Source of the DNA: Elusimicrobiota bacterium | GTDB lineage: Bacteria; Elusimicrobiota; Elusimicrobia; FEN-1173 | Assembly: GCA_016722575.1 (NCBI GenBank) | Contig: JADKIY010000002.1 | Span: 806,001-870,000 of the forward strand | Length of the DNA stretch: 64,000 nt | Direction: 5' to 3' | Part shown: positions 1-8,304 of the stretch, piece after piece | How positions within the stretch are numbered: position 1 is the stretch's first letter | How the letters are laid out: each line of letters begins with the position of its first letter | Notes under the pieces: generated by a model | Database searches by the model: none | Told to the model about the DNA's origin: nothing | What the model saw: only the letters and a program-made list of their open reading frames with translations | Position numbers and translations under genes: made by a program

Positions 1-962
1 ATCATCCGCCGGTAACGATTTTCGCTTTCCGGCCGACTCCATTCCGCCAGGGCGGTTTTGGTCCGGTTCAAAGAATAAAGAGCGCCGGCAGGGGCTTTAT
101 CCCACTGTTTTTGGTAACACCCTTGGGCGCCGATCAAATAGCGGACGTCTTTGAAGTGATCGTACGCCCGCCGAAAAACGTCCCCCCGTCGGTACAGAAC
201 CTGGGGCGTTTCCGCGTCCCGGGGCCAATCGGAAAGGCAACGATCCAACCAAAACCGGCGCTCGGCCCGCCACCCGGCGGGGACATCGGCCCCGTGGGCC
301 AGTTCGTGGAAGGCCTCCGCCAGGACGAAGGGGTTCAGTCGACCCGCGGACCACTCCCGCCCGGCCAGGACGCAAAAATCTTTTTCGCCCCGTTTCAGGA
401 TCAATTTTTGCGACGCGGGAATTCCTTTGGCCACGCGTTTCAAGTGCGAGAGCCAAAGGCCCCAAAAGGCCTTGGCGCCCAACCGACCCGCCGTGACCCG
501 ATGAAAATCCAGGAGACGCCGGAGGGCCGCCGTCTTTCGATCCACGAGGCAATCCCGGCAAAGCGCTTCGGCCTTTTTCTGGAGGGCGACCGGGTCGCCG
601 GGACGGCGGGCGAGCCAACGGTCCGCCAGGGACCGGAGAATCCCGGCCCGTTTTCGACGAAGGGCCCGGGGGGCCCGGGGAAACATTCCCAAGGTCAGGA
701 GTTGGATGTCCCAGCGGCTCTCAAAATCCGACCGATCCCACAACCGATCGAGCGTCCGGGCCACCCGATCGAACAAAAGATCGGCCCGGGGCCACTTCAA
801 TTTCCCCTCCGCCAGGGCCATGGCGATGTCCTGATAGATCGAGTAAATGGCATCGACGAGGATCTTCCGATGGGCCGCCGGGGCCCGTGGAACGGCGTCG
901 ATCAGACCTTCAATATCGTTTTGTTGAATGAGCGCGGCGTAGGGGCTCGAAGGGGCTTTCAC
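1..962 (-). CDS. Hypothetical alpha-helical protein, C-terminus beyond window edge
   Basis: An open frame runs from a GTG at 962 to the left edge without a stop. It encodes at least 320 residues beginning VKAPSSPYAALIQQND, with the composition of a real protein (Leu/Ala/Arg/Trp-rich helices, no low-complexity Pro/Gly/Arg runs as in the antisense frames). I do not recognise a family; repeated helical stretches with Trp and Leu could be TPR-like, but that is a guess. It starts 24 nt after the stop of the frameshifted ferredoxin and was probably cotranscribed with it. Confidence 0.6.
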   Translation of the reverse strand, partial: MKAPSSPYAALIQQNDIEGLIDAVPRAPAAHRKILVDAIYSIYQDIAMALAEGKLKWPRADLLFDRVARTLDRLWDRSDFESRWDIQLLTLGMFPRAPRALRRKRAGILRSLADRWLARRPGDPVALQKKAEALCRDCLVDRKTAALRRLLDFHRVTAGRLGAKAFWGLWLSHLKRVAKGIPASQKLILKRGEKDFCVLAGREWSAGRLNPFVLAEAFHELAHGADVPAGWRAERRFWLDRCLSDWPRDAETPQVLYRRGDVFRRAYDHFKDVRYLIGAQGCYQKQWDKAPAGALYSLNRTKTALAEWSRPESENRYRRM

Positions 963-986
963 GGGACCATCATCGGTTTTTTTGAT

Positions 987-1291
987 TCAAAGTTCAACGC
1001 CGCCTTTCGCCGAGCGGTCTTTAAGCTCGTCGGGGGTGTTTTCGGGGTCCAGCGTGTCGACAATGCACGGACCGGGCGCGTTGGGCTCGAAAATGATTTG
1101 GTAAGCCACCAAGACGGCGGCCCGCTCTTTCTCGTCCCGGGACGGGCGAATCACCACGTACCGCCCGGAGGGAAACCCCCGGAAGAGGCCGGGGCCAGGA
1201 CTTCGCAGGATCCGCAGGCGATGCAACAGGCGGTGGTGTAAAAACGCCCGGGAACGTTCCTCCCCGCTTTTCGCAAATCGACGTTGGTCAT
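987..1291 (-). pseudogene. Ferredoxin, single [4Fe-4S] cluster, with a -1 frameshift
   Basis: The first 37 or so codons from the ATG at 1291 read MTNVDLRKAGRNVPGRF and then a cysteine motif (CIACGSC) typical of single-cluster ferredoxins. The frame then hits TGA after GGT ACG TGG. Reading on in the -1 frame gives YVVIRPSRDEKERA, then GPCIVDTL with the fourth cluster cysteine, then a stop at 987. The two halves join to a normal ferredoxin of about 101 residues if one base is missing. The switch lies at G5T3C3 (1170-1180), which in the zero frame contains the heptamer G_GGT_TTC. It may be a sequencing deletion, a recent mutation or recoding; sequence alone cannot decide. Confidence 0.7.
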
Positions 1292-1442
1292 GGCCTTCTC
1301 CTCGCCCGGGCGAAACCTCGGGCGCTCTCCTTTTACTTTTGGAAGCCCGCCGCAAGAGCCCGGGGAGAAGGCGATCGCGTCCGGTCCTTGCGCCCCGGGA
1401 CTTCATGAACTAGACTTTCCCTATCCCTTTTAGGAGGAACTC

Positions 1443-2048
1443 ATGAACGACGTTCGCCTTTCCATCGTTTTGTCCGCCGCCCTGGTGTTTGGGGTCGGCT
1501 GCGCCACCGCCCCCAAGGTCCAACGCACCGAGGTGGACCAGACCATCGATCTTTCCGGGGACTGGAACGACACCGACTCCCGCATGACGGCCGAGGAGAT
1601 GGTGAAGGATTCCCTCTCCCGCCCCTGGTTGGGCGAGTTTTCGGGCGCCAAGGGCGTCAAACCCCGCGTCATCGTGGGGACCGTCTTGAACAAGAGCCAC
1701 GAGCACATCAACACCGAGACCTTTGTGAAGGACCTCGAACGCGAACTCACCAACTCGGGCCAGGTGAAGTTCGTCGCCGCCAAGGATCAACGGGACGAAG
1801 TTCGCGAGGAGCGCCTGGATCAGGCCAGGAATTCCTCGGTCAAAACCGCCAAAAGCATGGGCCAGGAATACGGCGCCGACTTCATGCTCAAAGGCCAGAT
1901 CAACACGATCATGGACGGCGCGGGCAAGCAGGAAGTGAAGTATTACCAGATCGAGTTGGAAATGATCGACATGTCCTCCAACGAAAAAGCCTGGATCGGC
2001 CAGAAGAAAATCAAGAAACTGGTCACCTACCGCAAGAAAAAGTTTTAA
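1443..2048 (+). CDS. lpoB: LpoB-like outer-membrane lipoprotein (penicillin-binding protein activator)
   Basis: The product has 201 residues. An N-terminal signal ends in a lipobox (FGVGC, Cys about residue 19), so the protein should be lipidated. The mature part opens with the family hallmark DLSGDWNDTDSR followed by MVKDSLSRPWL, as in LpoB/YcfM proteins that stimulate the peptidoglycan synthase PBP1b from the outer membrane. Length fits the family. AGGAGG lies 8 nt before the ATG. It is the first gene of a four-gene lipoprotein operon (1443-5085), the usual neighbourhood of this family outside the Enterobacteria. Activation of a PBP here is inferred from the family only. Confidence 0.85.
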   Translation: MNDVRLSIVLSAALVFGVGCATAPKVQRTEVDQTIDLSGDWNDTDSRMTAEEMVKDSLSRPWLGEFSGAKGVKPRVIVGTVLNKSHEHINTETFVKDLERELTNSGQVKFVAAKDQRDEVREERLDQARNSSVKTAKSMGQEYGADFMLKGQINTIMDGAGKQEVKYYQIELEMIDMSSNEKAWIGQKKIKKLVTYRKKKF

Positions 2049-2075
2049 CCCGGAGGATTCGGGAGGCCTTTCCCC

Positions 2076-3464
2076 GTGCAACGGCGAGGGGCGCTTCCGC
2101 TGCTTCTGTTGGCCGCCGGCTGCGCGGCGGGGTTCGGCGTTCGCGAGTTGAACGGGATGGTCGGCCGGGGCGAGTTCGCCCAGGCGGCGGCCCGCGTGGA
2201 AGGCGCCAAGGATTCCTACGGCGCCAAAAACGCCCTGCTCTTTGAATTGGACCGGGCCTTTCTTCTTCAACTCGCGGGCGACTGGGCGGCCAGCAACAAC
2301 GTCTTTGAGCAGGCCAAGCGCACGGCCAAGGACCTCCTCACCAAAAGCGTCACGACCGAAGCCTCCACGTTCCTCGTCAGCGACAACATGCGGCCCTACT
2401 ACGGCGAGGATTTCGAGCGGGCCCTGATTCACGTGTTCAGCGCCGTCAATTACGCCCTTCTCGGCCAGCCCGCCGAAGCCCTGGTCGAGTGCCGTCAGGT
2501 GGATTTCTACCTCAAAACCCTTCAGGTGGATTTCGGCCGGAAAAACGCCCACACCGAAGACGCCTTCGCCCGCTACCTCGCGGGTCTTTTCTACGAAGAC
2601 GCCGGGGAAATCAACGACGCGTACGTCTCTTTTTTTAAAGCTCTGGAAGCGTACGACGGTTACGCGAAGAAATACAAAACGCCGCGACCCGAGGGCCTCG
2701 TGGCCGACGCGCTCCGGACCGCCAAAGCCCTGGGCTTCCGGGACGAAATGGCCGATATCAAGAATCGGTGGGGCGACGCCCCCCCGGCCCGAACGGGGAA
2801 CGAGGGCGAACTGATCGTGCTGGACTACAACGGCTTCGCCCCGCAAAAGATGGACTCGTTTTTTGAAATCAGCGTCACCAACGGGTGGGTTTACGTCGAC
2901 CAGCTTAAGGCGGGCAGCGAGGCCGACGCCAAGGTGGACGAAGCCCGCGCGGTTCTCCGGGGCATCGCCGCCGACAAAATGATTCGTCTCGCGGTGCCGG
3001 TGTACCAGGACACGCCCTACACCGTCCGCGGCCTCCGGGCCTCGGCCGTCGGCGTCCAGGCCGCCGGCGCGCTGGTCGAGGACGTCGGCGCCATCGCCAA
3101 GCAGAATTTGAAGGACCGCATCGCCCGCACCCGGGCCAAGGCCATCGCCCGGGCGGTCGTCAAATATTTGATCACGCAGAAAGTGTCCGAAAAGGTGGAG
3201 AAAAAAAACAACGGCGGCGCCGGGCGGCTGGTCAAGGCGCTTCTTCAAGCGGCCGTGGCGTTGACCGAAACCGCGGACAAGCGGTCCTGGCGGACCTTGC
3301 CCGATCAAATTTTAATGGCGCGACTGCCCCTGCCCGCGGGGGACCACGACGTGACGGTGGATTTTCTGAATGGATCCGGCGGGGTGGCGCGGAGCCGAAC
3401 CCTGGCCGGGGTCAAAATCACCGCCGGACGCCGGACCTACGCCATGGTTCGATCCGCGGAATAA
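2076..3464 (+). CDS. COG3014-family lipoprotein
   Basis: The product has 462 residues and starts at GTG with GGGAGG 9 nt upstream. The signal ends LLAAGC, a lipobox. The N-terminal half is helical and repeat-like (FAQAAARVEGAKDSYG, LLGQPAEALVECRQVD) as in TPR proteins; the C-terminal half contains IRLAVPVYQDTPY and ends in a beta-rich stretch. This matches the COG3014 uncharacterised lipoproteins that regularly sit between lpoB-like and LPP20 genes. The gene lies 27 nt after the LpoB gene. A role in envelope assembly is inferred from context. Confidence 0.75.
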   Translation: MQRRGALPLLLLAAGCAAGFGVRELNGMVGRGEFAQAAARVEGAKDSYGAKNALLFELDRAFLLQLAGDWAASNNVFEQAKRTAKDLLTKSVTTEASTFLVSDNMRPYYGEDFERALIHVFSAVNYALLGQPAEALVECRQVDFYLKTLQVDFGRKNAHTEDAFARYLAGLFYEDAGEINDAYVSFFKALEAYDGYAKKYKTPRPEGLVADALRTAKALGFRDEMADIKNRWGDAPPARTGNEGELIVLDYNGFAPQKMDSFFEISVTNGWVYVDQLKAGSEADAKVDEARAVLRGIAADKMIRLAVPVYQDTPYTVRGLRASAVGVQAAGALVEDVGAIAKQNLKDRIARTRAKAIARAVVKYLITQKVSEKVEKKNNGGAGRLVKALLQAAVALTETADKRSWRTLPDQILMARLPLPAGDHDVTVDFLNGSGGVARSRTLAGVKITAGRRTYAMVRSAE

Positions 3465-3488
3465 TTTTCTAAGATGGAGGAGGCATTC

Positions 3489-4511
3489 ATGACGAAACGC
3501 ATTGGGACACGATCGTTGATCGCTTTGGGTTTGTTGGGGGCCGCGCTGGCGGCCTCGGCGGCCAAGGTTCCCGCCTGGGTGCGGGGGTCGGACCGCGCTT
3601 ACCCCGAATCCAAGTATGTGGTCGGCGTGGGGGTCGGGTCGGATTTGGACGCCGCCCGCACCAACGCCCGGGCCGAAATTTCAAAAACCTTTCAGGCGCG
3701 CGTTCAACAAACCATGAAAGACACCCAGACGGAGCAATCCTCCGCCGCGGGCAAACGCCGGGGCCCCGCCCTGGGCACCCAAAAAAGCGAACTGAACACG
3801 ACGGTTTCCACGGACAACTTATTGGAAGGCGTCGTCATCAAAGAAACCTGGTTCGATAAGAAGGGCAAAAAATATTACGCCCTGGCCCTTCTGGACAAAG
3901 TCACCGCCCAACGCTCGCTGAGCACCCAGATCACCGACCTCGAGGAAACGATCAACGCCCGCCGAAACGAAGCCCGCCGGGCCACGACGCCGTTGGCCAA
4001 ATCCCGGGCGTTGGCCCAGGCCCTCACGGTGTCCCGGTCCCGGGACGAACTGGCCGCCCGGCGCCGACTGGTGGACCCCGCGGGCATGGCGGACTTGAAC
4101 GGCAACACCTCCACCGCCCTGGAGCAGGATTTGAACGCCGTGGTGAGCGGCCTGCGGGTCACGGTCGACGCCGAGTCGGCCAAGGAGTCCCGCCTGAAAG
4201 AGAAAATCACGGAGAAGGTGACGTCCCTGGGCTTCGCGGTGGCCGACGGCGCCGCCGGAGCGCTCCGCCTCAAGGCGTCCTTGGCGGTCGAGCCCTTCGA
4301 CCGGGGCCATCCCCAATGGAAATTTTACCAGTGGAAAGGCAACGTGCAGTTGATCGACTCCGACGGAAAGGTGCTGGGCGGGTCCACCCCCTCGGGCCAG
4401 GAAGGGCAGTTGATCGATGAAACGGCCCGGGCCAAGACCACCGAAGCCGGCGAGGACGGGTTGGCCCAGGAAGCCGGGCGCCTCTTGTCCCAATACGTTT
4501 TTGGACAGTAA
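3489..4511 (+). CDS. LPP20-family envelope protein
   Basis: The product has 340 residues. The ATG at 3489 is chosen because GGAGGAGG lies 7 nt upstream; an in-frame ATG at 3474 overlaps that site. A cleavable signal (ALAASAAK) is followed by VPAWVRGSDRAYPESKYVVGVGVG, split here by family: the PxWV and GVG elements and the following Ala-rich helix (ARTNARAEISK) are hallmarks of LPP20 proteins. No lipobox Cys is seen, unlike the next gene. The C-terminal half resembles a second beta-alpha domain. Third gene of the envelope operon, 24 nt after its neighbour. Confidence 0.7.
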   Translation: MTKRIGTRSLIALGLLGAALAASAAKVPAWVRGSDRAYPESKYVVGVGVGSDLDAARTNARAEISKTFQARVQQTMKDTQTEQSSAAGKRRGPALGTQKSELNTTVSTDNLLEGVVIKETWFDKKGKKYYALALLDKVTAQRSLSTQITDLEETINARRNEARRATTPLAKSRALAQALTVSRSRDELAARRRLVDPAGMADLNGNTSTALEQDLNAVVSGLRVTVDAESAKESRLKEKITEKVTSLGFAVADGAAGALRLKASLAVEPFDRGHPQWKFYQWKGNVQLIDSDGKVLGGSTPSGQEGQLIDETARAKTTEAGEDGLAQEAGRLLSQYVFGQ

Positions 4512-4542
4512 GCTTTCTTATTCTTTGTTCAGGAGGATCGAG

Positions 4543-5085
4543 ATGAAACGCGCGTTGACATGGGCGGGGGTCGCGGTGGCCGGACTGGCGTTGTTCGCCT
4601 GCGGACCGAAGCGGCCGGACTGGATCATGAAGGGCAGCGGCGCCTTCAAAAAAGACAGCAAAGTGTTTTACGGCGTCGGCATCGCCGAGGGCATCCACTC
4701 GGAATCCCTCCGCCGCCAAACCGCCGACAACCGCGCCATCGCGGAAATCTCCAAGCAGCTCTCGGTCGTCTCCACGAACCTCATGCGGGACTACATGTCC
4801 AACACGAGCATCCCCGCGGACCAAAAAGCCAACGAGGAGCAGTTCATCGAGAACACGATCAAGACCTTCACCTCCAACGTCGTCAGCGGGGTCAAGGTTA
4901 TCGACCGCTACCAGGACAAAAGCGGCGCCTTGTATTCCCTGGCGTCCATCAACCTGGAAGACCTGAAAACCCTGGCCGGCGAGGCCAAGGGCCTCTCCGC
5001 GGAAGTCCGTCAGCACATCAAAGCGAACGCCGAAAAAGCCTTCGACAAGATGAGCGAGGAAGAAGCCAAGAGTTCCGGAAAATAG
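4543..5085 (+). CDS. LPP20-family lipoprotein
   Basis: The product has 180 residues. AGGAGG at 4531 sets the ATG at 4543. The signal ends LALFACG, a lipobox. The mature sequence (RPDWIMKGSGAFKKD, then VFYGVGIAEG and a helix with NRAIAEISKQL) is a compact LPP20 domain, related to the preceding gene, so the two are probably diverged duplicates. Last gene of the operon; a strong terminator begins 18 nt after the stop. Confidence 0.75.
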   Translation: MKRALTWAGVAVAGLALFACGPKRPDWIMKGSGAFKKDSKVFYGVGIAEGIHSESLRRQTADNRAIAEISKQLSVVSTNLMRDYMSNTSIPADQKANEEQFIENTIKTFTSNVVSGVKVIDRYQDKSGALYSLASINLEDLKTLAGEAKGLSAEVRQHIKANAEKAFDKMSEEEAKSSGK

Positions 5086-5102
5086 GTCCCGTCTTAAAAT
5101 AT

Positions 5103-5141
5103 AAAAACGGCCCCCGCTTTTCGGCGGGGGCCGTTTTTTTT
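5103..5141 (+). terminator. Rho-independent terminator, probably bidirectional
   Basis: A perfect 10-bp stem (5108-5117 with 5124-5133) and 6-nt loop is followed by eight T. Five A precede the stem, so it can also end the leftward HEAT gene, whose stop is at 5155. Confidence 0.9.
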
Positions 5142-5154
5142 CGTTCATTGAAAT

Positions 5155-6267
5155 CTATTTTTTCCTGGCGGGGGGTTTGTCCTGGTGGGCCTTGCGGTCC
5201 AGGTAGGCTTTGCGGGTGTGGCCTTCCGCCGCCCGGAGCGACTCAAAAGTGCCGATGTTGTTCAGGGCCTCCACGGCCTCTTCGCTCATGGGGTCCGCGG
5301 GGTCCGACATGACCGCCACCAGGGCGTCCACGGCGGGGGCGCCGGCCGTGCCCATGGCCCCCAGGGCTTGAATGGCTCCCCGGCGGGTTTCCAATTCCGG
5401 GGACTTGAGGAGGGGGGTGAGACGCGCCAAAACGGCCGGATTCTTCTGGCCCATTTTGCCCAGCACGACGGCGGCGCGAAGGCGGAGGGTGGTTTCCGAA
5501 TCCCGGAAAAGTCCCGCCAGGGCGTCCACCACGGCGGGGCTGGAATCGCCCACTTCGGCCAAACCGTCGAGGGCGCGGTGGCGCAAGTCCGAATCTTTGT
5601 CCCAAAGCAATTCCAGAAACACGGTGACCGCGGCCGGCCCCATGGAGGTCAAACGCTGGGCGGCTTCGCCCCGTTCAAATTCGTCTCCGCCCCGAAGCGC
5701 CGGCAGGAGTTCCTCGGCGGCCCGGCGTTGGACCGCGGGACCCATTTGAATCAGCGCTTGGGCCGCCAAGCGGCGAACGGCGGTGTTTTCATCTTTAAAG
5801 GCTTCGAGCAACGCGGGGAGGGCCGCCTCCCCCACCTTACCGAGGGACTCGGCCGCTTTCCCGGACACGCAATAGTCGTGGTCCGACAGCGCCCGGGCGA
5901 GGGCCGGCACGGCCGGGGCGGCGGCGGGGCCCGCCAATCCCAGGGCCTCGGCGGCTCGGCAACGCACCCAGCTGTCCCGGTCCGACAAGGCGGCGGCCAA
6001 CACGTGAACGCCTTCGGGGCCCGCTCCCGCGATGGCTTTGGCCGCGGCGTCGTGCAAAGGTTTGCGCGTGTCCCGGAACATGGCGAGAAGGCCGGGAAGG
6101 GCCGGTTCGGCCTGGGAACCCAGGCCCGCGAGAATGGTCGCGGCCTTAATCTTGACCGCGGAATCCGAGCTCCGCAATTGCTTGACCAAGGTCGACACTT
6201 TGGGTTGCCCGCCCGCGCAGGCGAAAAAGCCGACGGCGATCAGGGCGGCGTAGGGGGGGCGCGTCAT
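5155..6267 (-). CDS. HEAT-repeat protein, exported or lipoprotein
   Basis: The product has 370 residues. A short hydrophobic N-terminus (ALIAVGFFAC) could be a signal peptide with a weak lipobox. The rest is about ten tandem HEAT/PBS-lyase-type repeats of 30-39 residues with the recurring pattern D..VR..AA.AL...G..A.PAL..LL (for example SWVRCRAAEALGLAGPAA). Such repeats form a curved scaffold for protein binding; no catalytic motif is seen. It is convergent with the LPP20 operon and divergent from the DUF523 gene. Confidence 0.75.
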   Translation of the reverse strand: MTRPPYAALIAVGFFACAGGQPKVSTLVKQLRSSDSAVKIKAATILAGLGSQAEPALPGLLAMFRDTRKPLHDAAAKAIAGAGPEGVHVLAAALSDRDSWVRCRAAEALGLAGPAAAPAVPALARALSDHDYCVSGKAAESLGKVGEAALPALLEAFKDENTAVRRLAAQALIQMGPAVQRRAAEELLPALRGGDEFERGEAAQRLTSMGPAAVTVFLELLWDKDSDLRHRALDGLAEVGDSSPAVVDALAGLFRDSETTLRLRAAVVLGKMGQKNPAVLARLTPLLKSPELETRRGAIQALGAMGTAGAPAVDALVAVMSDPADPMSEEAVEALNNIGTFESLRAAEGHTRKAYLDRKAHQDKPPARKK

Positions 6268-6331
6268 GGCGGGATATTATCATTTTGTCCCCGAGACCCG
6301 GGACACCCCCCAAAAGTTGGATAATACCGCG

Positions 6332-7276
6332 ATGAAACAAACCGCCCCCCTCCGCGTCGGAATTTCCGCCTGTCTCCTGGGCCAAAAGGTCCGCTACGAC
6401 GGCGGCCACAAACGGGACGCCTTCGCCGCGGACCTGCTCGCCCGGTTCGTGGAGTTCGTGCCCGTCTGTCCAGAAATGGAGCTGGGCCTGGGCGTGCCGC
6501 GGGAGTCGATCCGCCTCCAGGAGGTCGACGGCGACGAACGCCTTCTGGCGCCCCGGTCGGGCCGGGATTTGACCGACGACATGCGGCGCTACGCCGAAAA
6601 ACGCGCCGAGGCCCTGGCCCGGGAAGATCTGTGCGGCTTCATCCTTAAAAAAGGCTCGCCCAGCTGCGGATTGGAGCGGGTGTCGGTGCACCGGTCGGGC
6701 CCGCCGACCAAATCCGGCGTCGGATTTTTCACCCGGGCGCTCCTGGCCCGCTGGCCGGACCTGCCCCTGGAGGACGAGGGTCGATTGAACGATCCCCGCC
6801 TTCGGGAAAACTTTTTGGAGCGGGTCTTCGCCACCCACCGCCTGCGGGGGTTGGAGAAGGGGCTCGGCGCCCTGGTGCGCTTTCACACGGCCGAAAAACT
6901 GCTCCTCATGGCCCACGACCCGGCGAGTTACCAAACCCTGGGCCGCCTGGTGGCCATGGGCAAGGGCCGCCCCTGGGGCGAATTGTTGGCCGACTATCGG
7001 TCGGGTTTTCTCCGCGCCCTGGCCGTCCTTCCCCCCCGCTCCCGCCACGTCAACGCGCTTCAACACGCCGCCGGGTATTTCCGGGACAAGGCCTCGGAAG
7101 CCGAGCGACGGGAATTGGCGGGCGCGATCGATGATTTCCGTCGGGAATTGGTGCCGTTGATCGTTCCCATGACGCTGCTCCGTTCGGCGGCCCGCGTCCA
7201 CGGCGTGGACTACTTGACAGGTCAAACCTATCTTTCCCCTCACCCCAAAGAGCTGATGCTCCGCAACCATGCCTGA
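6332..7276 (+). CDS. DUF523-DUF1722 fusion protein (TudS/YbgA-like)
   Basis: The product has 314 residues. The N-terminal half (to about residue 160) is DUF523: SACLLG, VPVCPE and KKGSPSCG place three cysteines as in TudS thiouracil desulfurases, where they bind a [4Fe-4S] cluster. The C-terminal half (KLLLMAHDPASYQTLGRLV, split here, then RHVNALQHAAGYF) is DUF1722, as in E. coli YbgA. The fused order is common. A sulfur-removal role is inferred from the DUF523 family. The gene overlaps the aldolase by 8 nt. Confidence 0.8.
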   Translation: MKQTAPLRVGISACLLGQKVRYDGGHKRDAFAADLLARFVEFVPVCPEMELGLGVPRESIRLQEVDGDERLLAPRSGRDLTDDMRRYAEKRAEALAREDLCGFILKKGSPSCGLERVSVHRSGPPTKSGVGFFTRALLARWPDLPLEDEGRLNDPRLRENFLERVFATHRLRGLEKGLGALVRFHTAEKLLLMAHDPASYQTLGRLVAMGKGRPWGELLADYRSGFLRALAVLPPRSRHVNALQHAAGYFRDKASEAERRELAGAIDDFRRELVPLIVPMTLLRSAARVHGVDYLTGQTYLSPHPKELMLRNHA

Positions 7277-8303
7277 CGAATTTCTGTCCGACTTCGTCGC
7301 TTTAAACCGCCGCCTGGGCGGCGACCCCCTGCTGTCCCAAGGGTCCGGGGGCAACACCTCGGTCAAAATCGACTCCCGCACGATTCGGGTCAAAGCCACC
7401 GGGGTTCCCCTGAAAGACGTTTCGGAAACCCGCGGATGGGTGGACATGGACCTGGAGAAATTACGGGACGGGGTGGATAAACTTTGGGGTTTGACGGGCG
7501 CGGAGCGCCAACAGCGGGCCTACCGGGACCTCCTGGCCAAGGCCCAAAAAACGCCGATCCCCCGCGTTTCCATCGAAACGAACCTGCACGTCTTATTGGC
7601 GGACCGGTGGGTGGCCCACGTTCACAGCCTGGGCGGGCAGTTGCTCGGCCTGCTGCCCGGGGAGGAGGCCCGAACGTTGGTTCTGGAAACCCTGGGGAGC
7701 GGGGCGGAGGTTCGATTCGCCCCCCCGGCGACCCCGGGGTACGAATTGGGCCGCGCCGTCGCCGAGGAGCTGAAAAAAAATCCCCGGCCGCCGGCGGCCG
7801 AGAAGTCGGTCCGCCTCTGGATTCTCCAAAACCACGGCCTGGCTTGGGGCGCCACGGACATTCAGTCGGTCTTTGCGGCGTCGGACCGATTGGAGGAATT
7901 CCTGCGGCGGCGTTTTGAGTTGCGCCGTTTTCCCCCCGCCGCTTCCCGGCCCGCCACCCCGGCCGAAGCCCCCGGCCCGGCGCCCGCCGGAAAGTTCTGG
8001 GCCCGGCTCGAATTTCCCTGGCCCCGGTGCCGGTTCGACGACCGCGCCTTTTTTCCCGATTTCGCCGGGCACTTCCACGGCGACCCCGGGGCCAACCTGG
8101 TGGTGCGGGACGAGCGCGTGGCGTATTTTTTAACGGGGGACGGCGACCGGGAAGGGCGGGAGGAAGTGCTGTTCGCCCAGGCGCTGATTTCGACGGTGGC
8201 CCACGAGAGGGGGTGCCACCGCCCGATGAGCTCCGAGGCCGTTCGTTTGATCCAGGATTTCGTGTTGGAAAAACCCGCCGCCGGAGGGACGCGGGCTTAC
8301 TGA
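7269..8303 (+). CDS. Class II aldolase/adducin-family protein
   Basis: The product has 344 residues and begins inside the preceding gene. The glycine-rich substrate loop LSQGSGGNTSVKI and the metal-site region VAHVHSLGG and LQNHGLAWG are those of class II (zinc) aldolases such as fuculose- and rhamnulose-phosphate aldolases. The first His pair (HVHS) and later NHG are seen. The C-terminal 130 residues are an extension not typical of simple aldolases. The substrate cannot be told. Confidence 0.75.
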   Translation: MPDEFLSDFVALNRRLGGDPLLSQGSGGNTSVKIDSRTIRVKATGVPLKDVSETRGWVDMDLEKLRDGVDKLWGLTGAERQQRAYRDLLAKAQKTPIPRVSIETNLHVLLADRWVAHVHSLGGQLLGLLPGEEARTLVLETLGSGAEVRFAPPATPGYELGRAVAEELKKNPRPPAAEKSVRLWILQNHGLAWGATDIQSVFAASDRLEEFLRRRFELRRFPPAASRPATPAEAPGPAPAGKFWARLEFPWPRCRFDDRAFFPDFAGHFHGDPGANLVVRDERVAYFLTGDGDREGREEVLFAQALISTVAHERGCHRPMSSEAVRLIQDFVLEKPAAGGTRAY

Positions 8304-8304
8304 T

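Noticed and set aside
111..1241. Rightward open frame of 376 codons over the first kilobase.
   Set aside because: Low-complexity composition; the opposite strand holds a ferredoxin and a normal helical protein.
1410..3308. Long leftward open frame of 632 codons antisense to the lipoprotein operon, and similar long antisense frames at 12006-14297, 15232-17298 and 8389-9975.
   Set aside because: Their translations are Gly/Arg/Pro/His-biased and lack family motifs, while the opposite strand encodes recognisable proteins with good ribosome sites. They arise from GC-rich third positions.
6266..6331. Upstream extension of the DUF523 protein to 6266.
   Set aside because: The added residues do not belong to the family and would span the divergent promoter region; the ATG at 6332 fits DUF523 starts.
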